A stretch of DNA of 64,000 nt, taken from assembly GCA_030538085.1 (NCBI GenBank), contig JAUNUR010000008.1:1-64000 (forward strand), in the 5' to 3' direction. Source of the stretch: Pseudomonadota bacterium. GTDB lineage: Bacteria > Pseudomonadota > Gammaproteobacteria > Burkholderiales > Burkholderiaceae_C. Below are positions 56,444-64,000 of this stretch, piece by piece. Each line of letters begins with the position of its first letter. The first letter of the stretch is position 1. The position numbers were made by a program, and so were the translations under genes. The notes under the pieces are model-generated. The model saw nothing but the letters and a program-made list of their open reading frames with translations. It searched no databases and was not told the DNA's origin.

Positions 56444-57919
56444 TCAATTCAGCTTGGAGACCGCCACCTGCTGGAGCAGATTGGCCACCGATGCATCCAT
56501 CACGTCGGTCATGGGTTTGGGATACAGGCCCATCCACAGCACGGCCACCGCCAGCAGCGCCAGCATCAGGAATTCACGGCCATTGATGTCGGTCAACCCG
56601 CGTACCTCATCGTTGGTGACGGGGCCGAAGTAAACGCGCTTGAACATCCACAGCGTGTAGGCCGCGCCCGTGATCAGCGCCGTGGCCGCCAGCAGGCCGA
56701 GCCAGAAATTGGCCTTGACCGATGCCAGGATCACCATCCACTCACCCACGAAGCCCGCCGTGCCCGGCATGCCGCAGTTGGCGAAGGCGAACAGCAGCGC
56801 GAAGGTGGTGAAGCGCGGCATGGTGTTCACCACCCCGCCGTAACTGGCGATCTCACGCGAATGCACGCGGTCGTACAACACGCCAATGCACAGGAACATG
56901 GCGGCCGAGACAAAACCGTGCGCAATCATCTGGATCAGGCCGCCGGAGATGCCCAGATCGTTGAAGACGAAGAAACCCAGCGTGACGAAGCCCATGTGCG
57001 CCACCGACGAATAGGCCACAAGCTTCTTCATGTCCTGCTGCACCAGCGCCACCAGGCCGACATAGATCACGGCGATCAGCGACAGCGCGATCATCAGCCA
57101 CGCCCACTCGCGCGATGCGTCGGGCAGGATCGGCAGCGAAAAGCGCAGGAAACCGTAGGCACCCAGTTTCAGCATGATGGCCGCCAGCACGGCGGAGCCA
57201 CCCGTGGGCGCCTCGACGTGCACGTCCGGCAACCAGGTGTGCACCGGCCACATCGGCACCTTGACGGCGAAAGCCGCGAACAGCGCGAAGAACAGCAGCG
57301 TCTGCGCCGTGCCGGACAGCGGCAGGCTGTGCCAGGTCATGATGTCGAAGCTGCCGCCCGCGCGGGTGTACAGGTAGATGAAGGCCACCAGGGTGAGCAG
57401 CGAACCCAGCAAGGTGTACAGGAAGAACTTGAACGCCGCGTAGATCTTGTTGGGGCCGCCCCAGATGCCGATGATCAGGTACATCGGGATCAGCGTGGCC
57501 TCGAAGAACACGTAGAACAGCACGCCATCAAGCGCGGCGAACACGCCGACCATCAGGCCCGACAGGATCAGGAAGGCCGCCATGTACTGGTTGACCTTGC
57601 GCTGGATCACTTCCCAGCCGGCGATGACGACGATGACCGTGATGAAGGCCGTCAGCAGCACGAACCACACCGAGATGCCATCGACACCCAGGTGGTAGTT
57701 CACGTTGAAACGCTCGATCCAGCTCGTTTTCTCGACGAACTGCATCTCGGCGGTACCAAGTTTGAAACCGGTGTACAGCGGAATCGTGACCAGAAAGCTG
57801 ATCACCGACCCGATGAGCGCGATCCAGCGCACGAGCTGCGCCTGGCTCTCTCGACCCAGTGCCAGCAGCACGGCGCCGAAGATGATCGGCGTCCAGATGG
57901 CAAGGCTCAACCAACCCAT
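56444..57919 (-). CDS. nuoM: NADH-quinone oxidoreductase subunit M
   Basis: 491 residues, the second antiporter-like subunit. [20 protein letters not shown] has the essential Glu, [20 protein letters not shown] the Lys/His pair, and [20 protein letters not shown] the broken helix. Normal length. Starts 17 bases after nuoL. Confidence 0.96.
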   Translation of the reverse strand: MGWLSLAIWTPIIFGAVLLALGRESQAQLVRWIALIGSVISFLVTIPLYTGFKLGTAEMQFVEKTSWIERFNVNYHLGVDGISVWFVLLTAFITVIVVIAGWEVIQRKVNQYMAAFLILSGLMVGVFAALDGVLFYVFFEATLIPMYLIIGIWGGPNKIYAAFKFFLYTLLGSLLTLVAFIYLYTRAGGSFDIMTWHSLPLSGTAQTLLFFALFAAFAVKVPMWPVHTWLPDVHVEAPTGGSAVLAAIMLKLGAYGFLRFSLPILPDASREWAWLMIALSLIAVIYVGLVALVQQDMKKLVAYSSVAHMGFVTLGFFVFNDLGISGGLIQMIAHGFVSAAMFLCIGVLYDRVHSREIASYGGVVNTMPRFTTFALLFAFANCGMPGTAGFVGEWMVILASVKANFWLGLLAATALITGAAYTLWMFKRVYFGPVTNDEVRGLTDINGREFLMLALLAVAVLWMGLYPKPMTDVMDASVANLLQQVAVSKLN

Positions 57920-57936
57920 TTTGTTCTCGCTCTTCC

Positions 57937-59949
57937 TTACTTGTTGAGCCAGACGAAGTACGTCATCAGCACGAAGATGCCCAGGATCATGATCAGGGCG
58001 TAGTGATACAGATAGCCGGATTGCAGCCGGCGCACGACACCCGACACCAGACCCACCAGCTTCCAGGAACCATTGACCACGGCGCCATCGATCAGCGCGC
58101 GATCACCACCCTGCCAAAGGCCAGTGCCCAGCAGGCGGACGCCGCGCGCGATGATGTTCTCGTTGATCCAGTCCATGTAGTACTTGTTGTCCAGCACGGT
58201 GTACACCGGCCGGAACATGCGCTGGATGGTGGCCGGCAGCGCCGGGTTCACCATGTACATGTAGAAGGCCGCCGCCACACCGGCCGCCGCCAGCCAGAAC
58301 GGCGCCGTGACGAAGCCGTGCGCGCCCATCGCCATCCAGCCGTGGATCTTCTCGGCCAGCACGGCCATCGCCGGATGGCGTGCCGCGTCGACATGGATCA
58401 CGCCCTTGAAGAAGTCACCGAACAGCATGGGCATCAGCGTCATGGCGCCGATCACCACCGACGGTATCGCCAGCAGCACCAGCGGCAGCCAGACCACCCA
58501 GGGCGATTCATGCGGCTTTTCATCGTGACCGTGCCCGTGGTCGTCGTCATGATGCGCGTCCGGGTTCTGGTCGTAGCGCTCCTTGCCGTGGAACACCAGG
58601 AAATACAGGCGGAATGAATAAAAGGCCGTGACGAACACACCAGCCAGCACGGCGAAGTAGGCAAAGCCCGATGCCGGCAGGTTGCTGGCATGCACCGCCT
58701 CGATGATCGCGTCCTTCGAGTAGAAGCCCGAGAAGAACGGCGTGCCGATCAGCGCCAGCGAACCCAGCAGGAACGTGATCCAGGTGATGGGCATGTACTT
58801 GCGCACGCCACCCATCCAGCGGATGTCCTGGTTGTGGTGCATACCGATGATCACCGAGCCGGCGGCCAGGAACAGCAAGGCCTTGAAAAAGGCGTGCGTC
58901 ATCAGGTGGAACACCGCCGCCGAGTAGGCGGAAGCGCCCAGCGCCACCGTCATGTAACCCAACTGCGACAGCGTGGAATAGGCCACCACGCGCTTGATGT
59001 CGTTCTGGATGATGCCCAGAAAGCCCATGAACAGCGCCGTGATCGCCCCGATGATCAGGATGAAGTTGAGCGCGGTGTCCGACAGCTCGAACAGCGGCGA
59101 CATGCGCGCCACCATGAAGATGCCGGCCGTCACCATCGTCGCCGCGTGAATCAGCGCCGAGATCGGGGTCGGGCCTTCCATCGAGTCGGGCAGCCACACG
59201 TGCAGTGGAAACTGCGCCGACTTGCCCATGGCACCGATGAACAGACCGATGCAGATCACCGTGATCAGCATCCAGTCGGTGCCCGGAAAGCCCATGGCCG
59301 CCAGCTCACCGGACTTGGCGAACACCTCGCCGTAGTTCAGCGTGCCGGCGAACGCCGCGATCAGGCCGATGCCGAGGATGAAGCCAAAGTCGCCCACCCG
59401 GTTGACCAGAAAAGCCTTCATGTTGGCGAAGATGGCCGTCGGGCGGTTGTACCAGAAGCCGATCAGCAGGTAGGACACCAGGCCCACCGCTTCCCAGCCG
59501 AAGAACAGCTGCAGGAAGTTGTTGCTCATCACGAGCATCAGCATCGAGAAGGTGAACAGCGAGATGTACGAGAAGAAGCGGTTGTAGCCGTCGTCCTCGG
59601 CCATGTAGCCGATGGTGTAGATGTGCACCATCAGCGACACGAAGGTCACCACGCACATCATCGTGGCCGTGAGGCTGTCGACCAGAAAGCCGACTTCCAT
59701 CTTCAGGCCGCCGACGGTCATCCACTCGTAGATCGTCTGGTTGAAATGGGCGCCACCCAGCACGCTCTGGAGCGTCATGGCCGACAGGACGAAGGCCACC
59801 AGCACGCCCAGGATGGTCGCGCCGTGCGAGGCCGCGCGGCCCACGCGGTTGCCACCGAAGGCCGTGCCCAGGATACCGGCCAGCAATGATCCCGCCAGCG
59901 GTGCCAGCGGCACGGTCAGCAAGGTGGAAGCGGAAAGGGTCTGACTCAT
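57937..59949 (-). CDS. nuoL: NADH-quinone oxidoreductase subunit L
   Basis: 670 residues, the distal antiporter-like subunit with the C-terminal lateral helix. NNFLQLFFGWEAVGLVSYLL, then GKSAQFPLHVWLPDSMEGPT and KRVVAYSTLSQLGYMTVALG are the conserved proton-path segments. A His/Asp-rich loop (HHDDDHGHGHDEKPH) near residue 475 is a common betaproteobacterial feature. Confidence 0.96.
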   Translation of the reverse strand: MSQTLSASTLLTVPLAPLAGSLLAGILGTAFGGNRVGRAASHGATILGVLVAFVLSAMTLQSVLGGAHFNQTIYEWMTVGGLKMEVGFLVDSLTATMMCVVTFVSLMVHIYTIGYMAEDDGYNRFFSYISLFTFSMLMLVMSNNFLQLFFGWEAVGLVSYLLIGFWYNRPTAIFANMKAFLVNRVGDFGFILGIGLIAAFAGTLNYGEVFAKSGELAAMGFPGTDWMLITVICIGLFIGAMGKSAQFPLHVWLPDSMEGPTPISALIHAATMVTAGIFMVARMSPLFELSDTALNFILIIGAITALFMGFLGIIQNDIKRVVAYSTLSQLGYMTVALGASAYSAAVFHLMTHAFFKALLFLAAGSVIIGMHHNQDIRWMGGVRKYMPITWITFLLGSLALIGTPFFSGFYSKDAIIEAVHASNLPASGFAYFAVLAGVFVTAFYSFRLYFLVFHGKERYDQNPDAHHDDDHGHGHDEKPHESPWVVWLPLVLLAIPSVVIGAMTLMPMLFGDFFKGVIHVDAARHPAMAVLAEKIHGWMAMGAHGFVTAPFWLAAAGVAAAFYMYMVNPALPATIQRMFRPVYTVLDNKYYMDWINENIIARGVRLLGTGLWQGGDRALIDGAVVNGSWKLVGLVSGVVRRLQSGYLYHYALIMILGIFVLMTYFVWLNK

Positions 59950-59956
59950 TGTTCTT

Positions 59957-60265
59957 TTAGCCCTTCAACGAATTGAGCTCATCCACGTTGATGCTCGACT
60001 TGGTGCGGAACAGCAGCATCAGGATGGCAAGGCCGATGGCCGCCTCGGCGGCGGCCACCGTGAGGATGAAGAACACGAACACCTGCCCGTGCATGTCGCC
60101 CAGGTAATGCGAAAAGGCGACGAAGTTCATGTTGATGGACAGCAGCATCAACTCGATCGCCATCAGCAACACGATGATGTTCTTGCGGTTCAGGAAAATA
60201 CCGACCACCGAGAGCGCGAACAGGATGGCTCCCAGCGTCAGGTAATGCGCGAGTGTCAATGTCAT
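59957..60265 (-). CDS. nuoK: NADH-quinone oxidoreductase subunit K
   Basis: 102 residues with three helices; the conserved Glu residues are in [20 protein letters not shown] and [19 protein letters not shown]. Overlaps nuoJ by four bases. Confidence 0.97.
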   Translation of the reverse strand: MTLTLAHYLTLGAILFALSVVGIFLNRKNIIVLLMAIELMLLSINMNFVAFSHYLGDMHGQVFVFFILTVAAAEAAIGLAILMLLFRTKSSINVDELNSLKG

Positions 60266-60933
60266 GGTTTTGCCCCCTCCGCCTGCTGGATGGCCGGCGG
60301 CTCGGCGGGTGGTGGTGCCTGCGTGGCGTGCACTTTCTTCAGCTCGACCCGGTCACGCGCCCGCACGCGAACTTGCAGGGCAGGATCGATTTTCTTGCTG
60401 TCCTTGCGCTCGCGCAGCGTCAGTGCGATGGCGGCGATCATGGCGATCAGCAGCAGCACGGCGGCGATTTCCACCGGGTACAGGTACTTGGTGTAAAGCA
60501 GCGTGCCCAGTGCCTTGGTGTTGGAATACTGGACGACCTCGCCAGCGGCGTTGGTGACCGTCTCCGGTACCACGGGCGCCTCGCTGACCCGAAAGCCGCC
60601 GAACAGCACGGCCGCCATCTCCAGCGCGATCAACGCGCCGATGCCCAGGGCCAGCGGCAGGTGTCGCCAGAAACCCTGCCGGAGGCTGTCGATGTGGATG
60701 TCCAGCATCATCACGACGAACAGGAACAAGACCATCACCGCGCCCAGATACACCAGCACCAGCGTGATGGCCAGGAACTCGGCCTTGAGCAGCAGCCAGA
60801 TGCCGGCGGCCTGCGAGAAGGCCAGCATCAGGAACAGCACCGCGTGCACCGGGTTGCGCGCGGTGACCACCCGGAATGCCGCGAACAGCAGCACGAGTGC
60901 GAACAAGTAGAAAAAGGCGGTGGTGACTTCCAT
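60262..60933 (-). CDS. nuoJ: NADH-quinone oxidoreductase subunit J
   Basis: 223 residues with five helices; [20 protein letters not shown] and [20 protein letters not shown] (pi-bulge helix) are diagnostic. A Pro-rich, charged C-terminal tail of about 40 residues ([19 protein letters not shown]) extends beyond the helices, as in other Burkholderiales. The start is ATG at 60933; the open frame upstream is a shadow of nuoI. Confidence 0.95.
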   Translation of the reverse strand: MEVTTAFFYLFALVLLFAAFRVVTARNPVHAVLFLMLAFSQAAGIWLLLKAEFLAITLVLVYLGAVMVLFLFVVMMLDIHIDSLRQGFWRHLPLALGIGALIALEMAAVLFGGFRVSEAPVVPETVTNAAGEVVQYSNTKALGTLLYTKYLYPVEIAAVLLLIAMIAAIALTLRERKDSKKIDPALQVRVRARDRVELKKVHATQAPPPAEPPAIQQAEGAKP

Positions 60934-60956
60934 GGTTTTGTCTGGTCTGTTCGCCT

Positions 60957-61469
60957 TCAGCGGTATTTGGCGTCCGCCGCCTTGGCGGCCGCGATCTCGG
61001 CTTCGTAACGGTCGCCCACGGCCAGCAGCATGTCCTTGGTGAAATACAGGTCGCCGCGCTTCTCGCCGTGGTATTCGAGGATGTGCGTCTCGACGATCGA
61101 ATCGACCGGGCAGCTTTCCTCGCAGAAGCCGCAGAAGATGCATTTGGTCAGGTCGATGTCGTAGCGCGTGGTGCGGCGCGAGCCATCATCGGCGCGCTCG
61201 CCGGCTTCGATGGTGATGGCCACGGCGGGGCACACGGCCTCGCACAGTTTGCAGGCAATGCAGCGCTCTTCGCCGTTTTCATAGCGGCGCAGCGCGTGCA
61301 GGCCGCGGAAACGTGGCGACAGCGGCGTTTTTTCCTCGGGGAACTGGATCGTGACCTTGCGGCTGAAGGCGTAGCGGCCCGTCAGGGCCATGCCCTTGAA
61401 CAGCTCCAGGAGCAAGAAGCTCTTGAAGAAGTCGCGAAGCGAAAAAGGTGATGCAGGTACGGAAGCCAT
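60957..61469 (-). CDS. nuoI: NADH-quinone oxidoreductase subunit I
   Basis: 170 residues; carries clusters N6a and N6b. Two CxxCxxCxxxCP motifs are seen: [12 protein letters not shown] and [12 protein letters not shown], with an N-terminal helix for membrane contact. Start at 61469 follows GGAG. The same reading frame continues into nuoH but that is not coding. Confidence 0.97.
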   Translation of the reverse strand: MASVPASPFSLRDFFKSFLLLELFKGMALTGRYAFSRKVTIQFPEEKTPLSPRFRGLHALRRYENGEERCIACKLCEAVCPAVAITIEAGERADDGSRRTTRYDIDLTKCIFCGFCEESCPVDSIVETHILEYHGEKRGDLYFTKDMLLAVGDRYEAEIAAAKAADAKYR

Positions 61470-61483
61470 GACTCCTCCTCCGT

Positions 61484-62566
61484 TCAAAGCCAGATGTTCC
61501 ACGGGCTGTGCATCCAGAAGCCCACAACGAGCAGCCAGAACAGCGTGACGGGAATGAAGATCTTCCAGCCCAGGCGCATGATCTGGTCGTAACGGAAGCG
61601 CGGGAACGAGGCACGAATCCAGATGAACATCGACACCACCACGAAGGTCTTGATGCCGAGCCAGATCCAGCCGGGAATGAAGTCCAGCCACGCCACCGGC
61701 GGCAGCCAGCCTCCCAGGAACATGAGCACCGCCAGGATGGACACCAGCCACATGGCGGCGTATTCCGCCAGGAAGAAGGTGGCGAAGCCCATGCCTGAAT
61801 ACTCGACCATGTGGCCAGCCACGATCTCCGCCTCGCCCTCCACCACGTCGAACGGGTGGCGGTTGGTTTCGGCCACGCCCGAGATGAGGTAGACGACGAA
61901 GATCGGCAGCAGCGGCAGCCAGTTCCAGGCCAGGAACGTGCCCGCGAACGCACCGCCAAACGCCGCCCCCTTGGCCTGCCCCATCACGATGTCGGTCAGG
62001 TTCATGCTGCCGGACACCATCAGCACCACCAGGAAGCAGAAGCCCAGGGCGATTTCGTAGCTGACCATCTGCGCCGAGGCCCGCAGCGCGCCGAGGAAGG
62101 CGTACTTCGAGTTGGAGGCCCAGCCCGCGATGATCACGCCGTAGACCTCGATCGAGGTGATGGCCAGCACCAGCAGCAGGCCGGCATTGACGTTGGCCAG
62201 TGCCATGTCCGGGCCGAACGGAATCACCACCCACGCGGCCAGCGCCGGCATGATGGCCATCAGCGGGCCCAGGAAGAACAGCGGCTTGTTGGCGGCGGTG
62301 GGACGGATGATTTCCTTGGTCAGCAGCTTGACCGCGTCGGCGATCGGCTGCAACAAACCCCAGGGGCCGACGCGGTTCGGTCCGTGGCGCACCTGCATGT
62401 AGCCCAGCAGCTTGCGCTCCCACAGCGTCAGGTAGGCCACCGCGCCCATCAATGGCAGCAGCACCACCACGATCTTGATGAGGTTCCAGATCACCGGCCA
62501 GGCGATGCCCGACCACCAGCCCGCGCTGAAGAGGTGCAGGCCGCCGTTGTAGAAGGCGTCGATCAT
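61484..62566 (-). CDS. nuoH: NADH-quinone oxidoreductase subunit H
   Basis: 360 residues, the membrane subunit at the quinone site. [20 protein letters not shown] is the loop that lines the quinone tunnel, [20 protein letters not shown] the acidic helix and [20 protein letters not shown] the C-terminal block. Overlaps nuoG by four bases. Confidence 0.97.
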   Translation of the reverse strand: MIDAFYNGGLHLFSAGWWSGIAWPVIWNLIKIVVVLLPLMGAVAYLTLWERKLLGYMQVRHGPNRVGPWGLLQPIADAVKLLTKEIIRPTAANKPLFFLGPLMAIMPALAAWVVIPFGPDMALANVNAGLLLVLAITSIEVYGVIIAGWASNSKYAFLGALRASAQMVSYEIALGFCFLVVLMVSGSMNLTDIVMGQAKGAAFGGAFAGTFLAWNWLPLLPIFVVYLISGVAETNRHPFDVVEGEAEIVAGHMVEYSGMGFATFFLAEYAAMWLVSILAVLMFLGGWLPPVAWLDFIPGWIWLGIKTFVVVSMFIWIRASFPRFRYDQIMRLGWKIFIPVTLFWLLVVGFWMHSPWNIWL

Positions 62567-64000
62567 GCTGCGGCTCCTTCGCGGGCGTCGGCCGTCAATT
62601 GCAAGGATGGCGTGCGCCGCACGATGCCATCGAGCTGGTAGATGCCGACCGGCGCCAATGTCACGGGCGACGAGGTCGCATCGATCGACGCGGCCGTGCG
62701 ATTGCTCAGGCGATCCGGTTCAATGGCCTCCATGGCGGTGCCACCAAAAGCCTGCGCGAGCACCTCTTGCGAGCTGTCGCAGGCTGGCTGCGCAATGTCC
62801 AGCATGTCGGCCAGCACGCGCAAGACTTTCCAGGCGGGGCGTGTCTCGCCCAGCGGGCGCACCACGGCGTGAAAGCTCTGCGCGCGCCCTTCGGCGTTGA
62901 CGAAGGTGCCCGAGGTTTCGGTGAACGGCGCGATGGGCAGCAACACGTCGCTGACGTCCAGGTTCGCCTTGAACGGACTCAGCGTGACCACCATGTCGCA
63001 ACCCGACATTGGCCGTCCGCCCGTGTCGGCACCCGGTTCGCAATTGAGCAGCAGCGCCGCCTTCAGGCCGCCCGCCAGCATTTGCGCCGCGTTCAGGCCA
63101 CCATCCCGTGGCTGCGCCTTGACGAATTGCGCCCCCACCGTGTTCGCCGCCTCGGTCAGGTAGCCGACCGACGCGCCCGTCTGCTCTCCGATCCACTGGC
63201 ACAGCGCCAGCAGGCTCGACGCCTTCGGGTGATGCGCGGCCGCGTTGCCCAGCAGGATTGCCTTTTGCTCACCCGACAGCAGCGCTTGCGCGATGGCCTT
63301 GGCCCCGTCGTTCGACGTACCGGCCACGGATGCCGAAACGCCCTTCTGATCCGCGATGGCGGCAGCCACGTCGGCCAGGCGCTGCGCCCAGTCGCCAGGC
63401 TCGGCCACCAGATGAGCGCTCAAGGGCATGGCCCAGGCGCCCTGGTCCTTGAGCAGCGCCGCGGAAGTGATGGCGCTCACCGCGCAGCCATGGCGCGCCG
63501 CCTGCCGAATCCGCTGCGCGAACAGCGGATGATCCTTGCGCAGGTTCGAGCCCACGACCAGCACGCTCTGCAAGCCGGACAGTTCAGCAATGGGCAGGCC
63601 GAGCCAGCGGATGCCTTCGGCGGGCGCGAACTCCTGGTGACGCAGGCGGTGGTCGATGTTCTGGCTGCCCAGCCCGCGCACCAGCGCGCCAGCCAGGTAC
63701 AGCTCTTCCAGCGTGCTGTGCGGGCTGACCAGGGCACCGATGGCGTTGGCGCCATGCTCGGTCTTGACCTGGCTCAGGCCGTTGGCGACGTATTCCAGCG
63801 CCGTTTTCCAGTCCACTTCTTTCCAGGCGCCATCTTGCTTGAGCATCGGCCTGGTCAGGCGCTCCTCGCCATTCAGGGCTTCGTAGGAGAAGCGGTCGCG
63901 GTCGGCGATCCAGCATTCGTTGACGGCCTCGTTCTCCAGCGGAACAACGCGCATCACCCGGTGGTTCTTCACTTGCACGATCAGGTTGGCGCCGGTGGAA
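62563..64000 (-). CDS. nuoG: NADH-quinone oxidoreductase subunit G, C-terminal part (runs off window)
   Basis: The last 478 residues of the 75-kDa-like subunit. It opens inside the molybdopterin-oxidoreductase-like region with [60 protein letters not shown] and [14 protein letters not shown] follow in the C-terminal domain. The N-terminal Fe-S domain and the start codon lie past base 64000. Confidence 0.95.
   Translation of the reverse strand, partial: STGANLIVQVKNHRVMRVVPLENEAVNECWIADRDRFSYEALNGEERLTRPMLKQDGAWKEVDWKTALEYVANGLSQVKTEHGANAIGALVSPHSTLEELYLAGALVRGLGSQNIDHRLRHQEFAPAEGIRWLGLPIAELSGLQSVLVVGSNLRKDHPLFAQRIRQAARHGCAVSAITSAALLKDQGAWAMPLSAHLVAEPGDWAQRLADVAAAIADQKGVSASVAGTSNDGAKAIAQALLSGEQKAILLGNAAAHHPKASSLLALCQWIGEQTGASVGYLTEAANTVGAQFVKAQPRDGGLNAAQMLAGGLKAALLLNCEPGADTGGRPMSGCDMVVTLSPFKANLDVSDVLLPIAPFTETSGTFVNAEGRAQSFHAVVRPLGETRPAWKVLRVLADMLDIAQPACDSSQEVLAQAFGGTAMEAIEPDRLSNRTAASIDATSSPVTLAPVGIYQLDGIVRRTPSLQLTADAREGAAA

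Noticed and set aside
60957..62516. Fused nuoI-nuoH-frame protein of 519 codons
   Set aside because: The upstream part is the wrong frame of nuoH; the true nuoI starts at 61469.

Overview
The window is a gene-dense, GC-rich chromosomal segment of a betaproteobacterium, most likely a member of the Comamonadaceae (Burkholderiales). This rests on gene order (ligA - zipA-like - smc; thrS-infC-rpmI-rplT-pheST-ihfA-merR-tRNA-Pro; folK-pcnB-HAD-hda with divergent purM; DUF3579 divergent from argD-argF; a TauE/SafE protein, hemN and fnr; nuoGHIJKLMN followed by DUF2818, NUDIX and DUF1178) and on protein motifs. No rRNA and no CRISPR array are present. One complete tRNA gene, tRNA-Pro(GGG), was found.

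Layout. 1-2.85 kb: edge fragment of a PQQ sugar dehydrogenase, an NlpC/P60 hydrolase, peptide deformylase and a Gly/Tyr/His-rich lipoprotein. 3.2-12.9 kb: fructokinase (mak), ligA, a ZipA-like division protein, smc, cbiB and a small acidic protein. 12.93-18.79 kb: a compact integrated element in the 3' end of tRNA-Pro, bounded by 44-bp direct repeats. It carries a tyrosine recombinase, an AlpA-like regulator, a large protein with an HNH-like signature, a protein starting with a phage XkdF-like motif, a small-terminase-like HTH protein and a membrane/coiled-coil protein. 18.8-27.3 kb: translation operon (thrS with a leader terminator, infC with an ATC start, rpmI, rplT, pheS, pheT, ihfA) and a MerR regulator. 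27.8-36.8 kb: aceA, a small DMT protein, folK, pcnB, HAD phosphatase and hda on one strand; purM and an AI-2E permease on the other; then a SirB1 protein. 36.8-47.6 kb: murJ, rpsT, an ankyrin lipoprotein, DUF3579, argD-argF, a two-gene FAD dehydrogenase/ThDP enzyme operon and YggT. 47.6-54 kb: a Lon-substrate-binding-domain protein, two TauE/SafE permeases, hemN and fnr with FNR-type sites between them, and DUF1178. 54-64 kb: NUDIX, DUF2818 and the complex I genes nuoN to nuoG (nuoG runs off the edge).

Repeats are the second theme. At least seven families of small non-coding repeats sit between genes: inverted arrays of 7-bp units (one of them inserted in frame inside ligA), a ~208-bp palindromic element with GCGGCGAAGGCCGC cores, an ATGAC-rich element, a 164-bp MITE with perfect 20-bp terminal inverted repeats, a Pseudomonas-like REP doublet, a family ending in TGAGAGGCTGTC that coincides with stop codons, and a 146-bp tandem duplication. 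The 3' end of argF is also duplicated 158 bp downstream.

The best candidates for something undescribed are the 5.8-kb tRNA-Pro element, whose content suggests a minimal phage satellite, and the heptad-hairpin element that has become part of a DNA ligase coding sequence.
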